Source of the DNA: an uncultured Muribaculaceae bacterium
Lineage (GTDB): Bacteria > Bacteroidota > Bacteroidia > Bacteroidales > Muribaculaceae
DNA: 64,000 nucleotides
Assembly (NCBI GenBank): GCA_947629175.1
Contig: CANRCT010000007.1
Coordinates: forward strand, 22,136 to 86,135
Direction: 5' to 3'
Shown: positions 55,999-63,841 of the stretch, one piece after another
Numbering within the stretch: the stretch's first letter is position 1
Layout of the letters: every line of letters starts with the position of its first letter
Made by a program: the position numbers and the translations under genes
The notes under the pieces: model-generated
Seen by the model: only the letters and a program-made list of their open reading frames with translations
Databases searched by the model: none
What the model was told of the DNA's origin: nothing

Positions 55999-56354
55999 AG
56001 TCTACAGTTTTTTTGAGCGCCTTGTGGGGCGCCCGGGGTTACACATAAATTTACGGTAGGTAGTCCGGAGGCCTTCCTCCGGCGCCACATCCATCATGTC
56101 AATGTGCTCCTTGCTCCCGGCTGCCATAGGATGCGGATACGTCAAGACGCACCACGGGCTGCCGGGGCATTTCTGCGGTTGGAAAAATGTTGGTGTGGGA
56201 TGCTGACTGCTATGCGCACCTCATCTCCGTGTCGCCCGGGGGAGCGGCACCGCCGAATTTGTTTTCGATGAGATGAAGATGCTTCATAGCTGTAACTATG
56301 TGTAAAAAACTGTAGACTATGGGTGTCGCCGTGACTGCACGACATCTACCCGTC
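55999..56354 (-). promoter_or_regulatory. long structured 5' leader of the AAA+ gene, bounded by an 18-bp inverted repeat
   Basis: A perfect inverted repeat (CATAGTCTACAGTTTTTT at 55996-56013; its complement at 56304-56321) frames this region. The inner copy includes the AAA+ start codon. A second pair, TTACACATA / TATGTGTAA (56039-56047 and 56297-56305), continues the pairing. In the mRNA the 5' end of the leader could pair with the start codon region. A 25-aa ORF (56210-56287, MKHLHLIENKFGGAAPPGDT and five more) lies inside. The alternative is a 326-bp mobile or invertible element. Confidence 0.55.
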
Positions 56355-56360
56355 ACGGCG

Positions 56361-56392
56361 CAAAGATAATAACTTTCCTGATATTTTTCAAA
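56361..56392 (-). promoter_or_regulatory. promoter of the AAA+ gene
   Basis: -33 TTTG (56389-56392), exactly 20 bp, -7 TATCTTTG (56361-56368). Confidence 0.65.
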
Positions 56393-56490
56393 ATTTTCTG
56401 GATTTTTGTCCGGAATTAGTCGGAAATAGCCATAGGCTCTTCCAGCGCGTGTGTCGGTTCTTTCGTCGTCTTGTAGCTCCGGATGGTCTC

Positions 56491-57258
56491 CTGCGGCTCT
56501 TCTACGAAGACACCACCTATGTCCATTTGCTCTCCCCACCAAGGCATCGCTCCGCGCGCCATGGCGGGGTTAACCGAGGTCACGAGGTCTACGACCTCTC
56601 CCGCCAACTCCCGTTTTCTTCCCGCTGCTTCCATATCTCCTGCCTCTTCCGTCGCCTCCTCTCTCCGATCTGCACGATCGATTCGCAGTGCGCCCATCAT
56701 GTTGTAGGGCTGTACCCCCGGTGCAGCCGCTCCCTCCGTTCCGGTGCAGCCGCTGTCCCCGTACGGCCTGGTCGCCGCCCTCGGAGCCGCGGAGCGGGCG
56801 GAGCAGTGGTTAACCGGGGTTCGGAGCGCAGCGGAGACCCTGGACAGAGCCCGCCCCCCCCATTCGGCCGAGCCCCGGAGGGCGCGGGATCAGCCGCCTG
56901 GCGTCAGCGCAGGCATCACCATAGGAGAGTGGCAGTGGCCTCGGCCCGTATGTTGTTGCCCCGAGCCAGCCCTGACATCACGCATGGAGCATCATTCCAT
57001 ACCCTCGCTATCGCATCGTCATCGAGAGTGGTCGGAGACCACGCCACTTTTGTTATCCCCGCCATGGCGGGCGTAGCCACGCCTTGGTGGGGGCACCGCT
57101 CGGCCACGCTCGGCCTCTTCGTAGATGAGCCGCAGGGAGATGCCCCGATGCAGCAGCGGGCCGGAGGGCGCGGGGGTATTGCTCCTTCGTCGTCTCTCCG
57201 GCCCGGAGGCATTGGCCGGCGCAGCCGTTTCTCTCAAGCTTAATCAATCGGATGGAAT
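56491..57258 (+). repeat. modular GC-rich repeat element, copy 1 (no convincing gene)
   Basis: Four blocks are shared with copy 2 (61720-62461) in the same order and orientation: A (56491-56605, core CCATGGCGGGGTTAACCGAG), B (56777-56840, 64 identical bases, contains GGTTAACC), C (56861-56916, 56 identical bases) and D (57158-57258, ending AATCAATCGGATGGAAT). An inverted, degenerate copy of A lies at 57058-57138. The ORFs through it (such as 56449-57243) change reading frame between copies and lack a family, so I treat it as non-coding. Function is unknown. Confidence 0.7.
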
Positions 57259-57309
57259 CTGCTCCTCACTCCGCGCCGGCCCGATAGAAAAATAGTCAGT
57301 TCCGTAAGC

Positions 57310-57918
57310 TTACAGTCCGGGCTGCGGATGGTAGGGGACTCCGGGCGCGCGATGGGCTATGGCGCTGTCGGCGGCCTCGCGGCGCGTCGGATAGAGATTT
57401 ACGCGGAGCACCTGATTGTATCGGTTCCCCTCATCGTCGGTGTAGGTCAGCCGTATCGGATAACCCATTATTCTGACGGCGCTGTCGGCCGCTAAGTCAA
57501 GTCCGCTCATCAGTCCTGGTATATATCTGGCAAATCCATCAGACACACATTGCAGTCTGCGGTCAGGCAGTGCGATGTATTCTATCTTCATATTTCGGTC
57601 GCTTCGGTTTTCTACCATAATACCATAATATGCCTCATAACCTTTGAATATTGTCGGACCGATATCGTCGCTGTCGATATAGTTAGCGATAGTATTGTTG
57701 TTGTCGATGAATTTGAAAGCGTTAGCTGCAGTGTCGGTCTGCACGAACTCCTCCTCCGGCAGATTATATATGATCTTGAACTCCGGATTCAGTCCGTCGA
57801 CGGTATCAGGGGCATTGGGATCCGCAGCTGCCATGCTGCTGTTGGCGTTGCGTCCGGTGCATGCTGTGGCGAGCAGTGCCAGTGCGGCTATCGCCGCTTT
57901 GAATGTCATGTGATTCAT
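57310..57918 (-). CDS. lipoprotein of unknown function, last gene of the propeller operon
   Basis: 202 aa; lipobox LLATAC with Cys20 (start could also be Met4). The mature part contains PEFKIIYNLPEEEFVQTDTA, AYYGIMVENRSDRNMKIEYI, ALPDRRLQC and RLTYTDDEGNRYNQVLRVNL, which looks like a beta-sandwich. I do not recognise a family. It begins 24 bp after the stop of the first propeller gene, so it belongs to the same transcript. Repeat copy 1 begins about 50 bp past its stop. Confidence 0.7.
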   Translation of the reverse strand: MNHMTFKAAIAALALLATACTGRNANSSMAAADPNAPDTVDGLNPEFKIIYNLPEEEFVQTDTAANAFKFIDNNNTIANYIDSDDIGPTIFKGYEAYYGIMVENRSDRNMKIEYIALPDRRLQCVSDGFARYIPGLMSGLDLAADSAVRIMGYPIRLTYTDDEGNRYNQVLRVNLYPTRREAADSAIAHRAPGVPYHPQPGL

Positions 57919-57942
57919 TATAATATGGTTTATGATATTAGT

Positions 57943-58962
57943 TCAGTCGATCTGTATGTATCCGAACTGCGGATCTCCGTCGCAGCTGACATACAGCCGC
58001 CCGGTCGATTCATTGTATGCGAGTCCGATCACCTGATCTTCCAATCGAAGCGTTTTCAGATAATTACCATGCATATCAAATATGATTATGTCGCTATGGG
58101 TGATTTCCGCGATCGGTATCTGATTGAGGTACACGCCAAATAGCTTGCCCCCTCCCGCTGTCAGGTTTATAAAATAATGGGTCTTTTGGTCATATTCAGC
58201 CTGATAATCCGGTCCGGTAATGGTCTTGATGTGGTTACCGTTGAGATCAAACAGCCTCAGCCGGTCAAATGTGATCCCGAACAATGCTATGAGATTGTTT
58301 TCAGGCGACACGGTCATCACATTGGAATTCCCTGTCGACTGGTGTCCCAGATTGTCAATAATCCTTTTTTCGCCGGTCTTTGGATTGAAATGTCCCAGAT
58401 GGAACTCCTCAATATGATTGTATGGTACATGAACACTGCATATCAGCAGAGAATCGTTTATGTAATGGAAGTCATAGAGTATATCATAATTCTCGCCATA
58501 CACGGGCTTGGTGTCTATCACATTGACGGCTTTGTATGCCGGATCGGCAAGGGCGCTGTCGATATCCAGCCGCACAATTTTTAGAGAGTTCCCATTCAGC
58601 CCGTAGAATTTCTTGTTTCTGCTATCGAAGAACTGGCCTCCGAAATTACTCACCTCTCCGGGCCCGGCGCCAAACTTTCCGAAATGTCCGAGATGTCTTT
58701 TTTTCCGGACATCGAAGGCGTGAAACAACCAGTCAGTGGCATGTAGATCCTGCATGATCATTGTGTCGCCAAGCATCCATAGGAATGTGCCGTTATGCAG
58801 AGGTGGAAGTGAATCGTCGATGGAGACGAGGGTGACCTCCTCGATGTTGTCTCGTTCACTCTGATGCACTGTCTGCACTGAGCCGGCGCCCTGTCCGCAT
58901 GCACAGAGCGCGAGCATAAATGCGGCAGATAGCATCAGGGTGATGGTTTTGATCCTGAGCAT
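57943..58962 (-). CDS. 6-bladed beta-propeller lipoprotein (BF3164-like), copy 1
   Basis: 339 aa. The N-terminal signal ends LCACGQG (lipobox-like). Repeating blade elements such as LVSIDDSLPPLHN, HFGKFGAGPGEVSNF, NDSLLICSVHVPYN, DRLRLFDLNGNHIKTI and IIIFDMHGNYLKTLRL support a TolB/NHL-like six-bladed fold. It ends YVSCDGDPQFGYIQID, an ending shared with copies 2 and 3. Such lipoproteins are common in Bacteroidales next to NVEALA peptides; their function is not established. It lies 13 bp after the NVEALA gene at 58976-59227. Confidence 0.85.
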   Translation of the reverse strand: MLRIKTITLMLSAAFMLALCACGQGAGSVQTVHQSERDNIEEVTLVSIDDSLPPLHNGTFLWMLGDTMIMQDLHATDWLFHAFDVRKKRHLGHFGKFGAGPGEVSNFGGQFFDSRNKKFYGLNGNSLKIVRLDIDSALADPAYKAVNVIDTKPVYGENYDILYDFHYINDSLLICSVHVPYNHIEEFHLGHFNPKTGEKRIIDNLGHQSTGNSNVMTVSPENNLIALFGITFDRLRLFDLNGNHIKTITGPDYQAEYDQKTHYFINLTAGGGKLFGVYLNQIPIAEITHSDIIIFDMHGNYLKTLRLEDQVIGLAYNESTGRLYVSCDGDPQFGYIQID

Positions 58963-58975
58963 TTTTTACGATCCG

Positions 58976-59227
58976 TTATCGTCCTTGATAAGGTATGGCA
59001 TTTATGTAGATATGATATGGATTCGTTTTGCACTGACCTGGACGATCGGCAAGACAGCCTCTCGCATACTCCTCTTCGCCAGAGATCTCTTCATCAGCGA
59101 GGGCTTCGATATTAGCCAGTTCGATCTCCGTGAGTTCTCTTTCAGAGTTCTGCGCTGTCAGGCCGAAGACTGCCCCGGCTCCGAGGATAGCGGCTGCAGC
59201 AGCCGCGAGGATAAAATTCTTGTTCAT
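58976..59227 (-). CDS. NVEALA-family peptide 1
   Basis: 83 aa. An N-terminal hydrophobic segment (FILAAAAAAILGAGAVFGL) is followed by ELTEIELANIEALA, where NIEALA occupies residues 39-44. The C-terminal part is variable (EEYARGC, CKTNPYHIY) with two cysteines spaced CX7C (58 and 66). NVEALA peptides of Bacteroidales carry a conserved leader and a diverse C-terminus. Function is unknown; export across the inner membrane is likely from the hydrophobic segment. It is 13 bp before propeller copy 1. Confidence 0.85.
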   Translation of the reverse strand: MNKNFILAAAAAAILGAGAVFGLTAQNSERELTEIELANIEALADEEISGEEEYARGCLADRPGQCKTNPYHIYINAIPYQGR

Positions 59228-59269
59228 TGGTAAATGTTTTTTGGTTTATTGATTCATTGAAATTTTTGT

Positions 59270-60289
59270 TCAGTCGATCTGTATGTAACCGAACTGAGGA
59301 TCGCCGTCGGTGCTGACATACAGCCGTCCGGTGCCTTCATGATAGACCATATCGACTATTCTGTCATTGAGGCGCATGGTTTTCAGATAATTACCGTTAA
59401 AATCTAATATGATAATGTCTCCATGGGTCACCTTGCCTGCAACCGGTTGATTTAGATATAGAGCGAATATTTTGCCTCCCCCAATGCAGCCGTTGAGGAA
59501 ATAGAAAGTTTGATGGTCATAATTTTCGGAATAATCAGGTCCTGTGATCGTTTTAAGCAGAGTCCCTTGAAGGTCGAATAACCGTATGCGGTCGTATGAC
59601 GCACTAAATATCACGATTAAGCTGTCTTCGACCGACACAGTCATACGATTGTTATTCCCTTTTGCCGGATGGCCGAAATCATCTATAATGGTTGTCTCGC
59701 CAGTCTTCAGGTTAAAATGTCCGAGATGAAATTCAATCGTGTTTTGATAAGGTACCCGTACACTGCAGATGAGCAGGGAGTCATTGACATAATGGCAGTT
59801 ATATATGATTGTAGGAAGACCTTCGTTATTTGGGCGCGGTTCAATAACGTTTAATGCTTTATATGATGAATCAGTCAGTGCACTGTCTACTTGAAGACTG
59901 ACAATCATCTGGTTGCCACCATTGAGCCCATAGATCTTCCTTCCCTTTACGTCGCAAAATGAACTGCCGAAATTATTTAATTCACCCGGCCCCGCTCCAA
60001 AGTTACCGAAAGAACCGATATAACGACCTGTTTTAATGTCATATGCAAATAAAACCTTGTCCGTCGATTTATGGTCATTGACAATCAGCGTGTCCCCAAG
60101 CAAGTTAAGTCCGCAAAAATTATGTAGAGGAGGCAGGGAATCATCTATGGAGACGAGTCTGACCTCCATGATGTTGTCGCGCTTGCTTTGATGCACGGTC
60201 TGCGCCGAGCCTACGCTCTGTCCGCAAGAACAGAGCGCAGACATAAGCGCGGTAGCAAGCATCAATCCGTAGATAACATGCTTCCTCAT
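59270..60289 (-). CDS. 6-bladed beta-propeller lipoprotein (BF3164-like), copy 2
   Basis: 339 aa, the same length as copy 1. Signal peptide with the LCSCGQS Cys motif. It shares QTVHQSKRDNIMEVRLVSID, GPGELNNFGSSFCD, NDSLLICSVRVPYQ, IIILDFNGNYLKTMRL and the ending YVSTDGDPQFGYIQID. Lower GC and a few substitutions per blade show it is a diverged tandem duplicate. Its start is 5 bp after the stop of NVEALA peptide 2, and NVEALA peptide 1 follows 42 bp downstream. Confidence 0.85.
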   Translation of the reverse strand: MRKHVIYGLMLATALMSALCSCGQSVGSAQTVHQSKRDNIMEVRLVSIDDSLPPLHNFCGLNLLGDTLIVNDHKSTDKVLFAYDIKTGRYIGSFGNFGAGPGELNNFGSSFCDVKGRKIYGLNGGNQMIVSLQVDSALTDSSYKALNVIEPRPNNEGLPTIIYNCHYVNDSLLICSVRVPYQNTIEFHLGHFNLKTGETTIIDDFGHPAKGNNNRMTVSVEDSLIVIFSASYDRIRLFDLQGTLLKTITGPDYSENYDHQTFYFLNGCIGGGKIFALYLNQPVAGKVTHGDIIILDFNGNYLKTMRLNDRIVDMVYHEGTGRLYVSTDGDPQFGYIQID

Positions 60290-60294
60290 TTCCT

Positions 60295-60555
60295 TTAGTC
60301 AATTGGAGGAACAGCAGTGCTGAATCTATGATACTCGTAGGGGGAGCGTACGCAAGTATCTTTCTCGTCCTCTACACAGTTCTTAGCATAGCCTTCCAGC
60401 TCTTCCCACCAGTGTTCATCACCTGCGAGGGCTTCGATGTTAGCTACTTCTACGTCGCTGAGCTCCTGGTCAGAGTTCTGCGCTGTCAGGCCGAAGACTG
60501 CCCCGGCTCCGAGTATAGCGGCGGCTGCAGCCGCGAGAATAAAATTCTTTTTCAT
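60295..60555 (-). CDS. NVEALA-family peptide 2
   Basis: 86 aa. The first 27 residues are the same as in peptide 1 except for one substitution (MKKNFILAAAAAAILGAGAV), and ELSDVEVANIEALA again puts the motif at residues 39-44. The C-terminal part is different in sequence (HWWEELEGYAKNC, CVRSPYEYHRF) but keeps a CX7C pair (60 and 68) followed by [NS]PY. It is 5 bp before propeller copy 2. Confidence 0.85.
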   Translation of the reverse strand: MKKNFILAAAAAAILGAGAVFGLTAQNSDQELSDVEVANIEALAGDEHWWEELEGYAKNCVEDEKDTCVRSPYEYHRFSTAVPPID

Positions 60556-60596
60556 TGGTAAATGTTTTTTGTTTATTGATTCTTAGATGTTTATAC

Positions 60597-61652
60597 TCAG
60601 TCGATCTGTATGTATCCGAACTGGGGATCTCCGTCGGTGCTGACATAAAGGCGGTGTGTCGATTCATTATAGACCATATCCCATATATGATCGTTCATAC
60701 GATATGTCTTCAGATAGTTTCCTTTGAGATCCATAATTATGATATCACTGCGTTTGTCATCACCAATCAGCGGCCTGTTAAGGTAAACAGCACACAATTT
60801 GTCTCCTGCGACTCTGACATTGTAAAAGTGTTCAATACCCTTTACTGGTTTCTCCGAATAATTCGGTCCTGTGACAGCCCTTTGCAGCTTTTCCGAAAGA
60901 TCATAAAATCTTATGTAATCTTGATCGTGTGACGCAACAACAATCAGATCGTCAGACACGGAAACAGCCATATGGTTGCTTCTTCCAATCGTTGGTTTGG
61001 TAAGATCGTCCTTAATGGATGATTCACCGGTCAGGAGATTAAAACTTCCAAGATAGGTTTCTAACTTACGTGTTTCAGGGTGATGCGTGGCTACGGTGCA
61101 TATCAGCAGAGTGTCGTTGATATAATTGAAATGATAAGGAATCCGGAGAGCGCCGTCCGATATGGTCGCCATTTCGATTACATCTACAGGCCTGTAAGTC
61201 GTGTCAGGGATGGCTTTGTCAAGATCAAACTTTACGATCCGGTTCCTGCCGCCATTGATGCAATACAATTCCTTTTCGGCATTATTGATGAATACTCCTC
61301 CTACATTGCTCAACTCGCTTGGACCGCCTCCAAACGGACCGAATGATCCGATGTATTGTCCTTTAGCGATATCAAAAGCATGAAAAATCCAGTCGGTGGA
61401 TTTATGATCCTCTATAATCAATGTATCTCCGAGTATTTCAAGAAAAGATGCGTCATGTAGCATCGGCAGCGAATCATCGATCGAGACAAGCGTTGCCTCC
61501 TCGATGTTATTGCGTTCATTTTGATGCACCACCGACACCGAACCCGCGCCCTGTCCGCATGAACAGAGCGCGAGCATAAGTGCGGCAGTTAGGATTAATC
61601 CGAAGGATTTATGTCCGTTCAGGTTTAGATTTGATGGATGTATCATTGTCAT
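60597..61652 (-). CDS. 6-bladed beta-propeller lipoprotein (BF3164-like), copy 3
   Basis: 351 aa. The start at 61652 gives a longer N-terminus (MTMIHPSNLNLNGHKSFGL) before the hydrophobic stretch and LCSCGQG; an internal start is possible but no better ATG is visible. Blade elements IGSFGPFGGGPSELSNVGG, NDTLLICTVATHHPE, DYIRFYDLSEKLQRAV and IIIMDLKGNYLKTYRM are shared, and the end is YVSTDGDPQFGYIQID. It is the first gene of the operon. Unlike the other copies it has no NVEALA gene in front; the promoter and repeat copy 2 are there instead. Confidence 0.82.
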   Translation of the reverse strand: MTMIHPSNLNLNGHKSFGLILTAALMLALCSCGQGAGSVSVVHQNERNNIEEATLVSIDDSLPMLHDASFLEILGDTLIIEDHKSTDWIFHAFDIAKGQYIGSFGPFGGGPSELSNVGGVFINNAEKELYCINGGRNRIVKFDLDKAIPDTTYRPVDVIEMATISDGALRIPYHFNYINDTLLICTVATHHPETRKLETYLGSFNLLTGESSIKDDLTKPTIGRSNHMAVSVSDDLIVVASHDQDYIRFYDLSEKLQRAVTGPNYSEKPVKGIEHFYNVRVAGDKLCAVYLNRPLIGDDKRSDIIIMDLKGNYLKTYRMNDHIWDMVYNESTHRLYVSTDGDPQFGYIQID

Positions 61653-61686
61653 GATGTGTAGATTGTATCAGCATCTCATTGTCTCG

Positions 61687-61717
61687 CAAAATTAACTATT
61701 GAGCGGTTAATCTGCAA
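61687..61717 (-). promoter_or_regulatory. promoter of the NVEALA/propeller operon
   Basis: -33 TTG (61715-61717), 20 bp, -7 TAATTTTG (61687-61694), 34 nt before the ATG at 61652. The -33 box is at the edge of repeat copy 2. Confidence 0.65.
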
Positions 61718-61719
61718 TG

Positions 61720-62461
61720 ATTTGCGGTCTTTTCTGTGCGGCTCCTCTTCTTCCTGTGCTGGCGCGGTGGCGCGGGTGCGCGCCCGCAGGGGCTTCCCGC
61801 GTGCGAGGGGATGGTCTGCCGGCTGTCCCCGGTCTGCGCTGCGCTCCGAGCCGGGGTTGCCATGTCACGCCGCCTCCGGCGCTTCCTCCAATGGCTGCTC
61901 TCGGGCCAAGGTGTCCTCCTCTCCCTGCGGCTCTTCTACGAAGAAGCCCTCCCTGCCTGTCCTCTGTCCCCACCAAGGCACCGCTCCGCGCGCCATGGCG
62001 GGGTTAACCGAGGTCACGAGGTCTCCGACCTCTCCCGCTTTTCAAGTTCTCTTTTCTGTCACCTCATATCTCCTGTCTATTGTATTCACTCCGCTGACCA
62101 GTTTCGGTTATCGTATAGCTATCTGAATTCCTGAATAGGAATGTAGGACTATACCTTGCTCCATCTGCCGCTTCGCCCCGGATGGGTTGGTGCCCTCGGA
62201 GCCGCGGAGCGGGCGGAGCAGTGGTTAACCGGGGTTCGGAGCGCAGCGGAGACCCCGGACGGCATCAGGCCCTCCCCATTCGGCCGAGCCCCGGAGGGCG
62301 CGGGATCAGCCGCCTGGCGTCAGCGCAGGCATGCTGCAGGGAGCGGGAGCATGCCGCATCGGGTCGGAGGGCGCGCGGGGATAGCTCACTCGTCGTCTCT
62401 CCGGCCCTGCGGCATTGGCCGGCGCAGCCGTCGCTCTCAAGCTAAATCAATCGGATGGAAT
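61720..62461 (+). repeat. modular GC-rich repeat element, copy 2 (no convincing gene)
   Basis: Same block order as copy 1: A (61925-62038), B (62192-62255, identical to 56777-56840), C (62277-62332, identical to 56861-56916) and D (62361-62461). An inverted block-B-like palindrome CCCCGG...CCGGGG lies at 61827-61856. In block D the stem GGGCCGGAG/CTCCGGCCC of copy 1 becomes GGGTCGGAG/CTCCGGCCC, a change that keeps pairing as G-U. It ends 25 bp from the stop of the next propeller gene. Confidence 0.7.
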
Positions 62462-62485
62462 TTTTCCATTTATCATTCCTCAGAT

Positions 62486-63535
62486 CTAATCATTAGTCAA
62501 TCCTATAGAATCCAATGGGTAGCGGAATAAGCCCTCCTTATCGTCAATGGCATAGATGCTGTTGTCTTTGGCAACATAGGTGATAGAGTAGAGATAACGG
62601 TCAAGCGGCACATTCGCAATCAGATTGCCCTGATAGTCGAATATATGAAGCGAGCTTGGCCTTTTCTCCGATGACACAGAACCGTTGTCAGATAATGTCA
62701 TGATATATTTATCGGATAAGACCGGCGAGTTTTCATAAGATTTATCTGTCTGAACTTCGTCCTTGTGCGGGACGTTTCCCACAGATGCTGTCAGACGTGA
62801 GTAATCATTGAGATCTATTATGTTAACTGCATTGAGCGCGCGCATAGTCATCACCACATATCTCCCGTTCGGAGATAGTACCATGTCGCAATAATATGAT
62901 GTGAACATAGGATTCATCTTAATCTTGAACAGCGGTTCCTTATAGAGAACTGTCAGATCGGCGGCTGAAATTATTCGGAATTCGTAATTATCGCCAACAG
63001 GGACTGATTCTATGATTTTCCCGTCAGTGTAAACCGCATTCATGACCATTGGATCCATAATATAAGATGTATCGACTACACTTTTGCCCTCCCGAAGGCT
63101 TTTGCTGATATTAAATCCTTTGAGTCTGGCAGCATTGACATCAATAACCCATATTCCAACATCATCGCCGTTGTCGAATCGCATTCCTTTAGTCCACCCA
63201 ATAGTAAAATCATGCGGCCCTTGTCCCATAACTCCGACAGAAGCTAATGAATCGCCATTAGTAGAATATAATGCAAAAATGGCATTGTTGTCGCGAGTAG
63301 TCATGCAGAGGATAGTGTCAGCCGACACTATTCTGTAGGCTCCGAAAGCTTCCTTGAGAATCTGTTCGCTCTGCAAGGTATCGGTTAATTTGTCATTGAT
63401 GTCGTATATTTTACAGCTATCCGTAAAATAGACTTCATTAATCTTCTCTTCCTTTTTGCCACAAGCGCTGAATATCGCTCCTGATATTACAAGAGCGATA
63501 CCCAGTGCAAGAGAGGGCTTTAGAATTGTCTTCAT
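62486..63535 (-). CDS. divergent 6-bladed beta-propeller lipoprotein
   Basis: 349 aa. Lipobox IFSAC with Cys25. YRIVSADTILCMTTRDNNAI, SVGVMGQGPHDFTIGW, SPNGRYVVMTMRALNAVNII and LHIFDYQGNLIANVPLDRYL are repeat-like strands of a six-bladed propeller, but the sequence differs clearly from copies 1-3 and the end is PLDSIGLTND. Its ATG overlaps the stop codon of NVEALA peptide 3 (63532-63535), so the two are translationally coupled. Confidence 0.82.
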   Translation of the reverse strand: MKTILKPSLALGIALVISGAIFSACGKKEEKINEVYFTDSCKIYDINDKLTDTLQSEQILKEAFGAYRIVSADTILCMTTRDNNAIFALYSTNGDSLASVGVMGQGPHDFTIGWTKGMRFDNGDDVGIWVIDVNAARLKGFNISKSLREGKSVVDTSYIMDPMVMNAVYTDGKIIESVPVGDNYEFRIISAADLTVLYKEPLFKIKMNPMFTSYYCDMVLSPNGRYVVMTMRALNAVNIIDLNDYSRLTASVGNVPHKDEVQTDKSYENSPVLSDKYIMTLSDNGSVSSEKRPSSLHIFDYQGNLIANVPLDRYLYSITYVAKDNSIYAIDDKEGLFRYPLDSIGLTND

Positions 63536-63822
63536 GGTTGTTTACGACATTTGCCCGACGGAGTTTTCGATACAGAAACTCCGTCTTTTAAGGTACATGG
63601 ATTCCCACAAATCCAGGCACCGCCAGACCCCATTTCATAGGAACTCCAGCAATCCCACGTGTCCGATGATGCACCGCCTTCGTTAGGGTCGGCGAGGGCT
63701 TCGACGTTGGCCAGCTCGATGTCGGAGAGCTGGCGCTCGGCGGGGTTGAGGGCGCGGAAGCCTGCGAAGGATCCGGCGCCCAACGCGGCTGCTATGGCAG
63801 CCGAGATAACAACTTTTTTCAT
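63532..63822 (-). CDS. NVEALA-family peptide 3 (Cys-rich)
   Basis: 96 aa. N-terminal hydrophobic segment (VVISAAIAAALGAGSFAGF), then QLSDIELANVEALA with the exact NVEALA motif at residues 39-44, the same position as in peptides 1 and 2. The C-terminal part has four cysteines (58, 72, 76, 92) and is Gly/Ser rich. It is coupled by ATGA to the propeller lipoprotein gene downstream and lies 19 bp after the stop of the DUF1573-like gene. Confidence 0.85.
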   Translation of the reverse strand: MKKVVISAAIAAALGAGSFAGFRALNPAERQLSDIELANVEALADPNEGGASSDTWDCWSSYEMGSGGAWICGNPCTLKDGVSVSKTPSGKCRKQP

Positions 63823-63841
63823 TGTTGTAAAAATTTAATTG

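Larger units (their letters stand above)
61653..62485. other. 833-bp region without a gene: promoter plus repeat copy 2
   Basis: Holds the propeller-operon promoter (61687-61717) and the modular repeat (61720-62461); see those entries. No ORF is convincing. Confidence 0.6.

Noticed and set aside
56210..56287. 25-aa ORF in the AAA+ leader as a leader peptide
   Set aside because: No conservation or initiation signal can be judged from one sequence; mentioned only in the leader entry.
56014..56303. Invertible promoter between the 18-bp inverted repeats
   Set aside because: No TAnnTTTG box in either orientation inside the segment; the only good promoter is outside. Inversion itself stays possible and is listed as an alternative.
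56449..57243. 264-aa ORF in repeat copy 1, and similar ORFs in copy 2
   Set aside because: Low-complexity Arg/Gly/Pro translations; the frame is not kept between copies and the blocks occur in both orientations.
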